From NCBI GenBank assembly GCA_014116815.1, contig JACGYV010000006.1, positions 1 to 64,000 of the forward strand: DNA of 64,000 nucleotides. Reading direction: 5' to 3'. The stretch comes from Holosporaceae bacterium 'Namur'. Lineage in GTDB: Bacteria; Pseudomonadota; Alphaproteobacteria; Rickettsiales; Midichloriaceae. This document shows positions 56,915 through 64,000 of this stretch, in pieces; the first letter of the stretch is position 1, and the number at the start of each line of letters is the position of its first letter. Made by a program: the position numbers and the translations under genes. Under the pieces are notes generated by a model that was not told the origin of the DNA, ran no database searches, and saw nothing but the letters and a program-made list of their open reading frames with translations.

Positions 56915-57616
56915 TTATAGATCGCTATGTACTGAAGATATATTATAAGCCGGCTCTATAGCCATATAAGAATCCGAGCTGTTTTGAGCGGAACTTAAGA
57001 GACCTTCGGCAAAATCAATTAGCTTTTTGGTATCATTTATTGCAACTACATCATGCATACACTTTCCTACAGCTTCAATCTGATCTTTGATAACTTCTTT
57101 AGTTTTCCCGGCAACTTGCTTAAAGAAGAACCCGAGATCATGGTGCCCGCTTGTTTCATTCTTAGATTCACTCCATGTTGATTTAATCCCTGCGATAAGT
57201 TCTTTATCTGTAGCTATAAAAGTACTCACCATCTCTTTACCGCTTTGAACCACTTGGCTTACATAGTCTTTTATTTCTACGAAAGCTTCTTTCAATTTAG
57301 TAATTGTAGCAACCAATGCATCCTTAAGAACTATAAATGATCCGGATATTTGCTCAAAATTTTGCTCCAGTTTTACCAGATCGCTAATTATATCAACCGG
57401 GGTTTTATTATCTTTAAATTCATCGATTATGCTACTGATATTACCCTTTAAGTCTTTTCCGATATCACCGCTCTGGCTAATTAGATCACCTAGCTCCACC
57501 ACAAGTGTTTTAGTGGAATCCATCACCTCGTTCGGATCCATTTTAGCTGCACCCTCAGCTAATTTCCCTAAACTGTTTAATACATCTAAAACCTCTTTTA
57601 CAACTCCCTTAGTCAT
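56915..57616 (-). CDS. hypothetical helical protein
   Basis: A 233-residue, strongly helical protein, rich in Lys, Asp, Ser and Val, with heptad-like Leu/Ile spacing (about 5-50 and 60-150). It has no signal peptide and no membrane segment. I do not recognise it. A clear GGGGG ribosome site lies 5 bases before the ATG, suggesting good expression. It is divergent from htpG with a 187-base AT-rich gap. The helical-bundle look would fit a phasin-like or chaperone-like protein, but this is only a shape resemblance. Confidence 0.68.
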   Translation of the reverse strand: MTKGVVKEVLDVLNSLGKLAEGAAKMDPNEVMDSTKTLVVELGDLISQSGDIGKDLKGNISSIIDEFKDNKTPVDIISDLVKLEQNFEQISGSFIVLKDALVATITKLKEAFVEIKDYVSQVVQSGKEMVSTFIATDKELIAGIKSTWSESKNETSGHHDLGFFFKQVAGKTKEVIKDQIEAVGKCMHDVVAINDTKKLIDFAEGLLSSAQNSSDSYMAIEPAYNISSVHSDL

Positions 57617-57741
57617 AATTCCCCCTATTTTTATTAATTAGTTATAAAACGTTAAATATTTGATCAAATATATAATTTAATTGTCGCAAATTTTTAATAA
57701 TTGCGCAAATATATTTTTTACAATTATTTTTTATAAAGGGA

Positions 57742-57769
57742 CTTGAGAATTAATAATTAATTATTATAT
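57742..57769 (+). promoter_or_regulatory. possible RpoH-type heat-shock promoter of htpG
   Basis: CTTG at 57742-57745, then 17 bases, then ATTATAT at 57763-57769. Alphaproteobacterial RpoH promoters have a CTTG -35 core and a CYTATNT-like -10. The downstream gene is a heat-shock gene, which makes this plausible; the surroundings are AT-rich, so chance cannot be excluded. Confidence 0.38.
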
Positions 57770-57803
57770 CATTTCTTAAAAATAAATTTTAATTGATAAG
57801 GTT

Positions 57804-59690
57804 ATGTCTCAAGAAATCAGAAAATTTGATGCCGAGGTCGGCAAAGTTTTACAACTTATGATTCACTCCCTTTATACTAATAAAGATATTTTTTTAAGAG
57901 AATTGATTTCCAATGCTTCAGATGCATGCGATAAACTTAGGTATGAGTCAATAAACAATCCTGCCTTTGCTACCGAAGATGAGTTAAAAATTGAAATAAT
58001 TATTGATAAGCAAAACGGTGAGCTTGTAATTCGAGATAACGGTATCGGGATGGATAAAAATGATCTTATTCAAAACCTGGGAACTATTGCAAGCTCAGGT
58101 ACCCAAAAATTCCTTTCTACTCTACAGGATAAAAACTCTAAAGAAGGTTTACAGCTTATCGGGCAATTCGGGGTCGGGTTCTATTCCGCTTTTATGGTCG
58201 CGAAAAAAGTTAAGGTTTATTCTACTAAAACGGGAGAGGATCAAACTTATGTTTGGGAATCGGAGGGAAGCGGGGAATATTCCATCTCACCTTCCGCAGA
58301 ACCTAAATCCAGAGGCACTGAAATCAGGCTTGCTATTCAAGATTCCGACATCGAATATTTAGAAAAATATAAACTGCAATATATTATAAAGACTTATTCG
58401 GATCACATTTCTTTCCCTATATATCTGGTCGATGAAAATGCTAATTCGGAACTCGTCAACTCAGCTTCCGCACTTTGGACTAGAAGCAAGGGGGAAATCA
58501 GCGAAGAGCAGTATAAAGAATTCTACCATCATGTAGCACATGCTCCCGATACACCTTGGATAACTTTACATAATAAAGCGGAAGGTGCGGTTGAGTATAC
58601 CAACCTACTTTATATTCCGAGCCAAAAACCTTTTGATTTATTTCATCCTGACCGAAAAGGAAGAGTAAAATTATATGTAAAAAGAGTATTTATCACTGAA
58701 GATGAACCGAATCTTATTCCTTCATATTTAAGGTTCTTGAGGGGAGTGATTGACTCGGAAGATTTACCGCTAAACATTAGCCGAGAAACTTTTCAACATA
58801 ATCAAATTATAACGAAAATAAGAAAATCTATTGTAAAACGTGTTTTATCTACGCTTAAGACTAAAGCTGAGCAAGAGAAAGAAGAGTATAAGAAGTTTTG
58901 GCTTAACTTCGGCGAGGTTATGAAAGAAGGTTTGTGTGAAGGTGCTCTGGAGGAAAAAGAACAGTTACTTGAAGCATGCCGCTTTTATACTACTAAATCA
59001 GGTGAAAACTTAATTAGCCTTGATGAATATATAAGCAATATGCTTGACGGACAGGAACACATTTATTTCTTAACCGGAATTAGCCTGGAAGATTTGAGAA
59101 AAAATCCTCAACTGGAAGGCTTTGCCAAGCGTGATATTGAAGTAATTTTATTACCTGATTACGTTGACGACTTCTGGGTAAATGTAATTAATCAATATAA
59201 AAACAAAGAATTACGCTCAATTAATACGGCAGGAATTGATTTAGACAGTATTAAGAAAATTGAAGCACCTCAAGAAGAAAAAACGCCTGATACTGAAGAT
59301 AACTCCACCCAAGCTAACGATGAAGAACTGGTTACTTATATTAAAAACGTTCTAACCGATAGGGTTAAGGAGGTAAAAATTTCTAAAAAACTGGTTGATA
59401 GTCCATCATGTCTGGCTATTCCGGAAGGAGCAATGAATATCAGAATGGAAAAATACCTTATAGACCAAAAGCAGCTTTCTAAAAAAACTGCTAAAATTTT
59501 AGAAATTAACCCGAACCACCCGATTTTAATTAATATTAAAAAGCTACTTGGCAGTGAGGAAAATAAAGCAGCCGATTTAGTTGAAATTATATTTAATCAG
59601 GCATGCCTAATCGCCGGTGAAGCTATGGATGACCCATATGCTTTCACTAAGAAAATAAATGAGTTTATTGCTAAAGCGGTATCCGCTTAA
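57804..59690 (+). CDS. htpG: chaperone protein HtpG (Hsp90)
   Basis: ATP-dependent Hsp90 chaperone in the cytosol. The GHKL ATPase domain shows ELISNASDACDKLRYES (near 32-48), DNGIGM (77-82), GTIASSGT and GQFGVGFYSAFMVA. The middle domain contains RGVIDSEDLPLNISRE with the catalytic Arg loop. The C-terminal dimerisation domain ends normally. The length of 628 aa is typical. It has its own upstream region and terminator. Confidence 0.97.
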   Translation: MSQEIRKFDAEVGKVLQLMIHSLYTNKDIFLRELISNASDACDKLRYESINNPAFATEDELKIEIIIDKQNGELVIRDNGIGMDKNDLIQNLGTIASSGTQKFLSTLQDKNSKEGLQLIGQFGVGFYSAFMVAKKVKVYSTKTGEDQTYVWESEGSGEYSISPSAEPKSRGTEIRLAIQDSDIEYLEKYKLQYIIKTYSDHISFPIYLVDENANSELVNSASALWTRSKGEISEEQYKEFYHHVAHAPDTPWITLHNKAEGAVEYTNLLYIPSQKPFDLFHPDRKGRVKLYVKRVFITEDEPNLIPSYLRFLRGVIDSEDLPLNISRETFQHNQIITKIRKSIVKRVLSTLKTKAEQEKEEYKKFWLNFGEVMKEGLCEGALEEKEQLLEACRFYTTKSGENLISLDEYISNMLDGQEHIYFLTGISLEDLRKNPQLEGFAKRDIEVILLPDYVDDFWVNVINQYKNKELRSINTAGIDLDSIKKIEAPQEEKTPDTEDNSTQANDEELVTYIKNVLTDRVKEVKISKKLVDSPSCLAIPEGAMNIRMEKYLIDQKQLSKKTAKILEINPNHPILINIKKLLGSEENKAADLVEIIFNQACLIAGEAMDDPYAFTKKINEFIAKAVSA

Positions 59691-59704
59691 TTTTACTATA
59701 TTAT

Positions 59705-59743
59705 AAAGCCCTTTGAGAGTTACCCACACACACAAGGGGCTTT
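59705..59743 (+). terminator. Rho-independent terminator after htpG
   Basis: Arms at 59705-59715 and 59733-59743 pair in 10 of 11 positions around a 17-base loop, 15 bases after the htpG stop. A T-containing stretch (GTTATTATTAG) follows. The A-start/T-end pattern could also serve the convergent gene. Confidence 0.6.
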
Positions 59744-59800
59744 GTTATTATTAGCTGGAACTTACAACCTAAGTTATTCTAAGTATTTTTTTGCTTACAT

Positions 59801-60955
59801 TTATCTTGTGTAAGAACAGCTGCTCGAGGAAGAGGAGCTTGAATGTGCATAACTAGTCGGAGAAGATTTAAATATATATTCCGGTTTTTCATCTATTTGC
59901 AGTTGTTCATCCCCATCACTCAATTTATCCTTACCTTTAGCTAATCTTCTATTCTCTTTCTTAAGTTGCTCTATCTGACTATATTGAGAAGCATATTTAT
60001 CAAACATAGGTTGAATAACATAATGAGAAATACAATACAGCACGGCTGAGCTAGCTAAATAAACCGGCGGCACAGTAATCAGAGCGGTTGAATGAAGTAA
60101 TGTAGAAGCTGTACATACAGCTTCTAATCCGACAACCAAATATTTTGATTTATATGTAGTATTCTCTAATTTTTCTAATTCTCCAAATTTTTCCCAAGTT
60201 CTATAAGCTGACTTACCTTGAAATGCAGCTAATGATAAACCTAAGCCGGTACTAACAATATCACAACGGCTTGGAGCATTTTGAATTGCTTCTAAAACAA
60301 TATCTTTAGTATTATATACCAAGTCCAATACATTATCGCCAAGTATGGGTTTTGCTGCAAGGTAGCTACTACTTAAAAAGCTGGAAGCTAGATTGAAAGG
60401 CGGAACTATATAGGTATCAAAACTTCTATACATAAGCATGGTAGCTGAGTGCCTAATTGCTGAAAAATTTACAAGTAAACTAAAGCTTAGTAAAGAAGTG
60501 GCAAAGCAATTTATAAAAAATTCATTTTTACAATCATTAACTATTGAAGTAGCAGTTCTATACTTCTCGCTAGCCTTAAATTGTTGATATAAATCCTTAA
60601 CTTTGGGATAAGAATCAATCCTTTCGATTAAATTTGCGACGGATTTAAAAGCATTAGATAAAAACATAGGTTCTCCAATTGTTTCAGCTAATTGCTGTGC
60701 GTTAGTGTTTATTTCTTCTTCTAAGCTATCATTTATTGTATCTTCTTGGGCTCTATTATTCTCATACCAAATAAAGTCCGATGAATCAAGAAATTCAGAA
60801 CCTTCAATACGCTCAGCTTTTGGCTCACCTTCACGCCAAAATACCCCTGCACCGTATACTGGTACTTTATCAAGTGTAGGCTGCACTTTCTGTTTTTTTG
60901 TAAGAATATTATTTAAGCCTTCCGGCGACGCCCTTCTTTTTTCACTTCTTCTCAT
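59801..60955 (-). CDS. hypothetical membrane protein, paralogue of the 61.2-kb gene
   Basis: A 384-residue protein I do not recognise. The first 130 residues are charged and soluble. Hydrophobic segments lie at about 145-165, 183-203, 228-246 and 272-310, and a short coiled coil follows (about 325-345). The tail is Ser-rich (SSSSSSSSC near 373-380). Residues about 236-314 align without gaps, offset by 7, to the next gene upstream (61188-62831), sharing about 27 positions by eye (for example F-x-EL-x-KL, SKY, STxL and HYV). No signal peptide is seen. The pairing of membrane hairpins with a coiled coil recalls host-membrane-inserted proteins of other intracellular bacteria, without evidence of homology. 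Confidence 0.72.
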   Translation of the reverse strand: MRRSEKRRASPEGLNNILTKKQKVQPTLDKVPVYGAGVFWREGEPKAERIEGSEFLDSSDFIWYENNRAQEDTINDSLEEEINTNAQQLAETIGEPMFLSNAFKSVANLIERIDSYPKVKDLYQQFKASEKYRTATSIVNDCKNEFFINCFATSLLSFSLLVNFSAIRHSATMLMYRSFDTYIVPPFNLASSFLSSSYLAAKPILGDNVLDLVYNTKDIVLEAIQNAPSRCDIVSTGLGLSLAAFQGKSAYRTWEKFGELEKLENTTYKSKYLVVGLEAVCTASTLLHSTALITVPPVYLASSAVLYCISHYVIQPMFDKYASQYSQIEQLKKENRRLAKGKDKLSDGDEQLQIDEKPEYIFKSSPTSYAHSSSSSSSSCSYTR

Positions 60956-61132
60956 ATACCCCTCTTGAAGCTGTAGTATATTTATTATTGTTAATTAAAT
61001 ATAATTATAACCTCTTTATACTACATAAATATTACACTTGCGCTTTAAAATAAAAATATTTAATAGATTTTAAGTAAATTATTTCAATTTTATTAATAAT
61101 TAAAATTCTAAATTACCGTCCAGAAAATAAAA

Positions 61133-61160
61133 AAGCGCGGGATATTTTCCACACGCTTTT
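61133..61160 (-). terminator. Rho-independent terminator after the coiled-coil gene
   Basis: A hairpin with arms at about 61133-61142 and 61150-61159 (AAAGCGCGGG against a CCACACGCTTT-like arm, two mismatches) is flanked by an A-run on the left and a T-run on the right. It lies about 30 bases past the stop of the 61188 gene and would work on the minus strand. Confidence 0.6.
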
Positions 61161-61187
61161 TTTGTTGGCTGTATAACTGCTAAAATA

Positions 61188-62831
61188 TTAGATGCCATTA
61201 TCTATGGCATTACCGACCGCTCTACGAGCATCCTCAATTAATTTCGCACTGAACCCTCCAGATGGCCTCTTATTAAATCTACGAAGATGCACTACCTGTT
61301 CTTGCACTTCTTGTAAGCGTTCTTGAGTACGTGCTAACTGATTACTAACTTCATTTAATTGAGCTTGAGTATCTATCCCTTCCTGCACAGAGCCCGCAAT
61401 TATCATACCATGTAACACACCCTGAGCAAAAACTTCATTTCTTTCACCATAAGCTTCCAAACAATACTTTTTAGTTAGAGCTAGCTCAGCTTTGGTTTTA
61501 TTTAAAGCTTTTCTGGCTTCATATGTTTTACCTTGCTCAGCACATAGCTGCTCTGCTTTATCAGCTGCATATGCACCGGTTTTTTTAAGCCTTTTGTTTA
61601 ATCTTTCCGATTCATTCCTAAGCGCCGCTATTTCCTGATTACGTTCTTGAACTCTACCCTGTTCAGCATGTAGTAATTCACCCTGCTTAGCTATATATGC
61701 ACCGGTATTATCAAGCCTTTCAGCTAATCTTTCCGATTCTTTTTCAAGGGTCACTACTTTTCGATTAAGCTCTTGAACTTTAGCTTCTGCAGCATGTAAT
61801 AATTCAACCTGCTTAGCTGCAAATCTACCGGTGTTTTCAATCCTTTCATCTAATCTTTCCGCTTTTAACAGTTCAGAAAGCACTTCTTTTTTCATATTAA
61901 CCAGAGAATTAACCACATAATGGCCAACCGCCTGGACTGCCATACAGCATAACACAACTTCTGGAGTAAACGTATAGAGGCCGGTCGATTGTAAAGCAGT
62001 AACGGATGCAGCGCCCAGCTCGGCTAATGTTACTGCATATTTGCTGAATCTATAATTAACACCTAATTTTGCTAACTCATTAAAATTCTTAAAAGTACTA
62101 TATGCACCATATGATTGTGCACCGGAAATAAAAAGCCCTACGGCAGTTGCATAATTAAAGCTAAAATTAGAAGATACGTAATTTTGCACGGCTGTTAAAG
62201 CTTGCTTCGGATCATGGAAAACATCAACCGCATATTTTGCTATACTATTTAAAGAACCGTTAGCCATATTTATAATCGGCTGAGTATGAGATAAAACAGT
62301 ATTATAATATGGTTGAAGAGCAGCAGAAATTTCTACGGAAGCAGTATTTAAAATTGAAGTTGTTTGTGTATAAGCAATAATACCTTTCTCTGCCGCATAG
62401 CTATAAACAGAGCTTGCTTGGGATAATGCGTGGTTATAAACTATTCTGAATTGATACTTTAGATCATAAAACGCAAAATTAAAATAATATAATGAGATAG
62501 CATTAGCAATTGCTGCATGAGCTGTTAGACCACTTATGCCTTTAGCGATATTTCCAAGCCCTTTTTTACCGAAAGCATCAAAAAAATCATTTTTAGAGCT
62601 GTAAAAATGATTTTGTGCTTTTTCTCTTAAATCAATACCGTAATTTAATATGCTATAATTATGTAAAGCAGTTCCTAAAAATGCTACAGTTGATGAGGCT
62701 ATCGTTAAAGACGGTAATATTACAAGATCTTTACCTATTAAATAGGTTGTACCTTTAACAAAGCTAAACCCGCCTCTAAACACATCGGCAGATAGAGTAA
62801 ACGGATTATAATTTCTAACAAAATTTCGCAT
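61188..62831 (-). CDS. hypothetical membrane/coiled-coil protein with three 42-residue repeats
   Basis: A 547-residue unrecognised protein. Hydrophobic segments lie at about 35-55, 103-123, 228-240 and 266-307. The region 229-307 is homologous to the neighbouring gene at 59.8 kb. A long coiled coil (about 315-515) then begins with three tandem repeats of exactly 42 residues (325-366, 367-408, 409-450), each starting ERLxxR and containing TGxYAAKQ-ELLHAE-type positions; 42 residues equal six heptads. A second helical stretch (NQLARTQERLQEVQEQV) follows. No signal peptide is visible. It is flanked by long AT-rich regions. Function unknown; a structural or host-membrane role is conceivable. Confidence 0.75.
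   Translation of the reverse strand: MRNFVRNYNPFTLSADVFRGGFSFVKGTTYLIGKDLVILPSLTIASSTVAFLGTALHNYSILNYGIDLREKAQNHFYSSKNDFFDAFGKKGLGNIAKGISGLTAHAAIANAISLYYFNFAFYDLKYQFRIVYNHALSQASSVYSYAAEKGIIAYTQTTSILNTASVEISAALQPYYNTVLSHTQPIINMANGSLNSIAKYAVDVFHDPKQALTAVQNYVSSNFSFNYATAVGLFISGAQSYGAYSTFKNFNELAKLGVNYRFSKYAVTLAELGAASVTALQSTGLYTFTPEVVLCCMAVQAVGHYVVNSLVNMKKEVLSELLKAERLDERIENTGRFAAKQVELLHAAEAKVQELNRKVVTLEKESERLAERLDNTGAYIAKQGELLHAEQGRVQERNQEIAALRNESERLNKRLKKTGAYAADKAEQLCAEQGKTYEARKALNKTKAELALTKKYCLEAYGERNEVFAQGVLHGMIIAGSVQEGIDTQAQLNEVSNQLARTQERLQEVQEQVVHLRRFNKRPSGGFSAKLIEDARRAVGNAIDNGI
61482..61859 (-). repeat. three tandem 126-bp coding repeats
   Basis: Three imperfect 126-base units encode the 42-residue coiled-coil repeats of the gene at 61188-62831. 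The core stretches with ACCGGT and AATCTTTCCG recur at the same phase in each unit on the plus strand. The third unit has diverged most, at its downstream end. Confidence 0.85.
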
Positions 62832-63142
62832 AAAATTCTTCTCACTTGGGATTAAAATATTTAATCAAATAGATAACCTTTTAATGAACAGATAATCATA
62901 AAAATGAATTTATCCACTTTTAAATTATTGAAAAACATTAAAATTATTCATTTATTTATGATCGTTATATTATAATCTATTATTGTTACAACAATATTAT
63001 CATTTATAAAAAAAAGCTAAATTATACTAATTTTTATTACATTATATTAATAAGATATTAAGAATAATTATTTTTTAATAAAAAATACCAAAAATGACAA
63101 GCTTATTCAATAAAGATTAAAAATTATAAATAAAAGAAAAAA
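62832..63142. other. AT-rich region without a gene
   Basis: A 311-base region between the coiled-coil gene start and tRNA-His. It is extremely AT-rich with A and T runs. I see no open reading frame with a ribosome site, no RNA fold and no repeat. One TTATCCACT match to the DnaA-box consensus (62912-62920, one mismatch) is present, which is too little to suggest an origin. It probably holds the promoter of the coiled-coil gene. Confidence 0.6.
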
Positions 63143-63220
63143 TGGGGCGAGCGACGGAGATCGAATCCGCGACCTCAAGAACCACAACCTTGCGCTCTAA
63201 CCAACTGAGCTACGCCCGCC
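63143..63220 (-). tRNA. tRNA-His (anticodon GTG)
   Basis: A complete cloverleaf on the minus strand. The acceptor stem pairs over 7 bp with an extra 5' G (G-1) opposite C73, the identity element of tRNA-His. The anticodon loop TTGTGGT gives GTG. The T-loop TTCGATC is standard, and the 3' CCA is encoded. It lies 75 bases downstream of argS and may be co-transcribed with it. Confidence 0.95.
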
Positions 63221-63295
63221 ATAAAAGATATACATATATATAACTTTTTTTGCCGAAAAAGCAAATCTTTTTTAGGAGAAATTCTAGGAAAATCC

Positions 63296-64000
63296 CTACA
63301 TTTGTTCCAGTGCTGAAATTTTTAAGATACCAAGACCGATTGCTAAGGTATTTTTGGCCGCTGTGATAAGCGCAAGTCTTGCTTTGGTAAGTTCCTCATT
63401 ATCAGCAATAATAAATCTTAACTTATCATCCTCAACTCCTCTTGACCAGAGCGAATGGAACTCATTCGCAAGTTCATATAAATAAAAAGTGATTCTATGC
63501 GGCTCATGAGCTAAAGCTGAAGCTTCAATAATTTTAGGGAACAGCATAATTTGCTTAATCAAGTTTATTTCTCCCGCATCTTTTAAATGAGAATAATCTA
63601 CTTGCTCAACTTTTATATTAGCCTCTGCTGCTTTTCTAAGTACGGAGCAGGCACGGGTGTGAGCATATTGCACATAGAACACGGGGTTTTCCTTACTCTG
63701 TTCTTTAGCTTTAGCAAAATCCAAATCAAGCACGGTATCCGCCTTACGGCTAAGCATGACGAATCGTAAAATATCTTTGCCCACCTCTTCAACCATATCC
63801 TTAACGGTAATAAACTTACCCGCACGCTTTGACATCTTGAACGGTTCACCGTTTTTAAGCAGGTTTACCAGTTGGTTAATTTTTACATCCAGGTTAACTT
63901 TACCGTCACTCAAGGCACTGACCACCGCTTTAATACGTTTAACGTATCCGGCATGGTCTGCTCCAAGCAACAATATCAGCTCATCAAAACCTCTCTGTAT
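63296..64000 (-). CDS. argS: arginyl-tRNA synthetase, 3' part (continues past window)
   Basis: C-terminal portion of the class I enzyme that charges tRNA-Arg. The visible part begins with a stretch before GADHAGYVKRIKA, contains the KMSKS loop as FKMSKRAGKFITV, the LSRKADTVLDLDF block and the DALR anticodon-binding domain (VQYAHTRACSVLRKA to the end). The open frame runs off the right edge of the window without a start, so the N-terminal half lies outside. Confidence 0.94.
   Translation of the reverse strand: MQRGFDELILLLGADHAGYVKRIKAVVSALSDGKVNLDVKINQLVNLLKNGEPFKMSKRAGKFITVKDMVEEVGKDILRFVMLSRKADTVLDLDFAKAKEQSKENPVFYVQYAHTRACSVLRKAAEANIKVEQVDYSHLKDAGEINLIKQIMLFPKIIEASALAHEPHRITFYLYELANEFHSLWSRGVEDDKLRFIIADNEELTKARLALITAAKNTLAIGLGILKISALEQM

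Noticed and set aside
62912..62920. DnaA-box-like site in an AT-rich region, possible replication origin
   Set aside because: Only a single near-match, with no cluster of boxes and no origin-associated genes.
63221..63295. Terminator between argS and tRNA-His
   Set aside because: The only hairpin has a 4-bp stem and the wrong flanking run for the minus strand; read-through into the tRNA is more likely.
1..64000. CRISPR arrays, insertion sequences, prophage or integrase genes
   Set aside because: No spaced direct repeats, transposase, integrase or terminal inverted repeats were seen on either strand.

Overview
The window is a gene-dense, AT-rich stretch of about 64 kb from an alphaproteobacterium of the order Rickettsiales. 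The gene content points to a Midichloriaceae-like lineage (for example near Jidaibacter) rather than Rickettsia itself. Features pointing to Rickettsiales are the 17-kDa surface-antigen lipoprotein, ProP-type MFS transporters, an NtrX regulator without the sigma-54 contact loop, a class I lysyl-tRNA synthetase and an ankyrin protein. Lower glycolysis/gluconeogenesis enzymes (gap, pgk, eno), which Rickettsia lacks, are present. The assignment is inference from gene content; no database was searched.

Layout. 0-7 kb: ftsH, the RNase P RNA gene rnpB, an M28 peptidase, a hypothetical gene and ntrX. 7-11 kb: an OmpA-like fragment, ccmC, a secreted possible beta-barrel protein, a membrane GT2, a RatA/COQ10-type protein and a short RodZ-like protein. 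11-20 kb: gap-pgk, a frameshifted RDD gene, a minus-strand cluster (secretin, ABC-2 permease, anchored protein), then eno and acpS. 20-28 kb: hypothetical gene, SCOT subunits, ProP-like MFS and an RND adaptor/pump pair. 28-41 kb: methyltransferase, GT4, HtrA, an MsbA-like exporter, recG and a long minus-strand run (17-kDa antigen, fabI, lysC, a small lipoprotein, ndk, EamA transporter, degenerate prepilin peptidase, VanX-like dipeptidase). 41-48 kb: two large hypotheticals, nth, GT2, coaE, dnaQ and a DHH phosphoesterase gene broken by an in-frame TGA. 48-64 kb: ankyrin protein, NagZ-like hydrolase, GT2 plus MFS, class I lysS, a histidine phosphatase, htpG, two paralogous membrane/coiled-coil proteins, tRNA-His and the 3' part of argS.

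Functional themes. Housekeeping genes are mixed with envelope genes (three GT2 enzymes, one GT4, lipoproteins, peptidoglycan-recycling enzymes NagZ and VanX-like, RND and ABC exporters). Large lineage-specific proteins with hydrophobic segments, ankyrin repeats or coiled coils look like candidates for host interaction. Reductive evolution is visible: a TGA-interrupted DHH gene, a frameshifted RDD gene and a prepilin peptidase lacking its GxGD aspartate.

The most distinctive novelty is the 59.8-62.8 kb pair of unrecognised proteins. They share a gap-free hydrophobic domain, and one carries three 42-residue coiled-coil repeats. No CRISPR array, insertion sequence, prophage or complete secretion system was seen.
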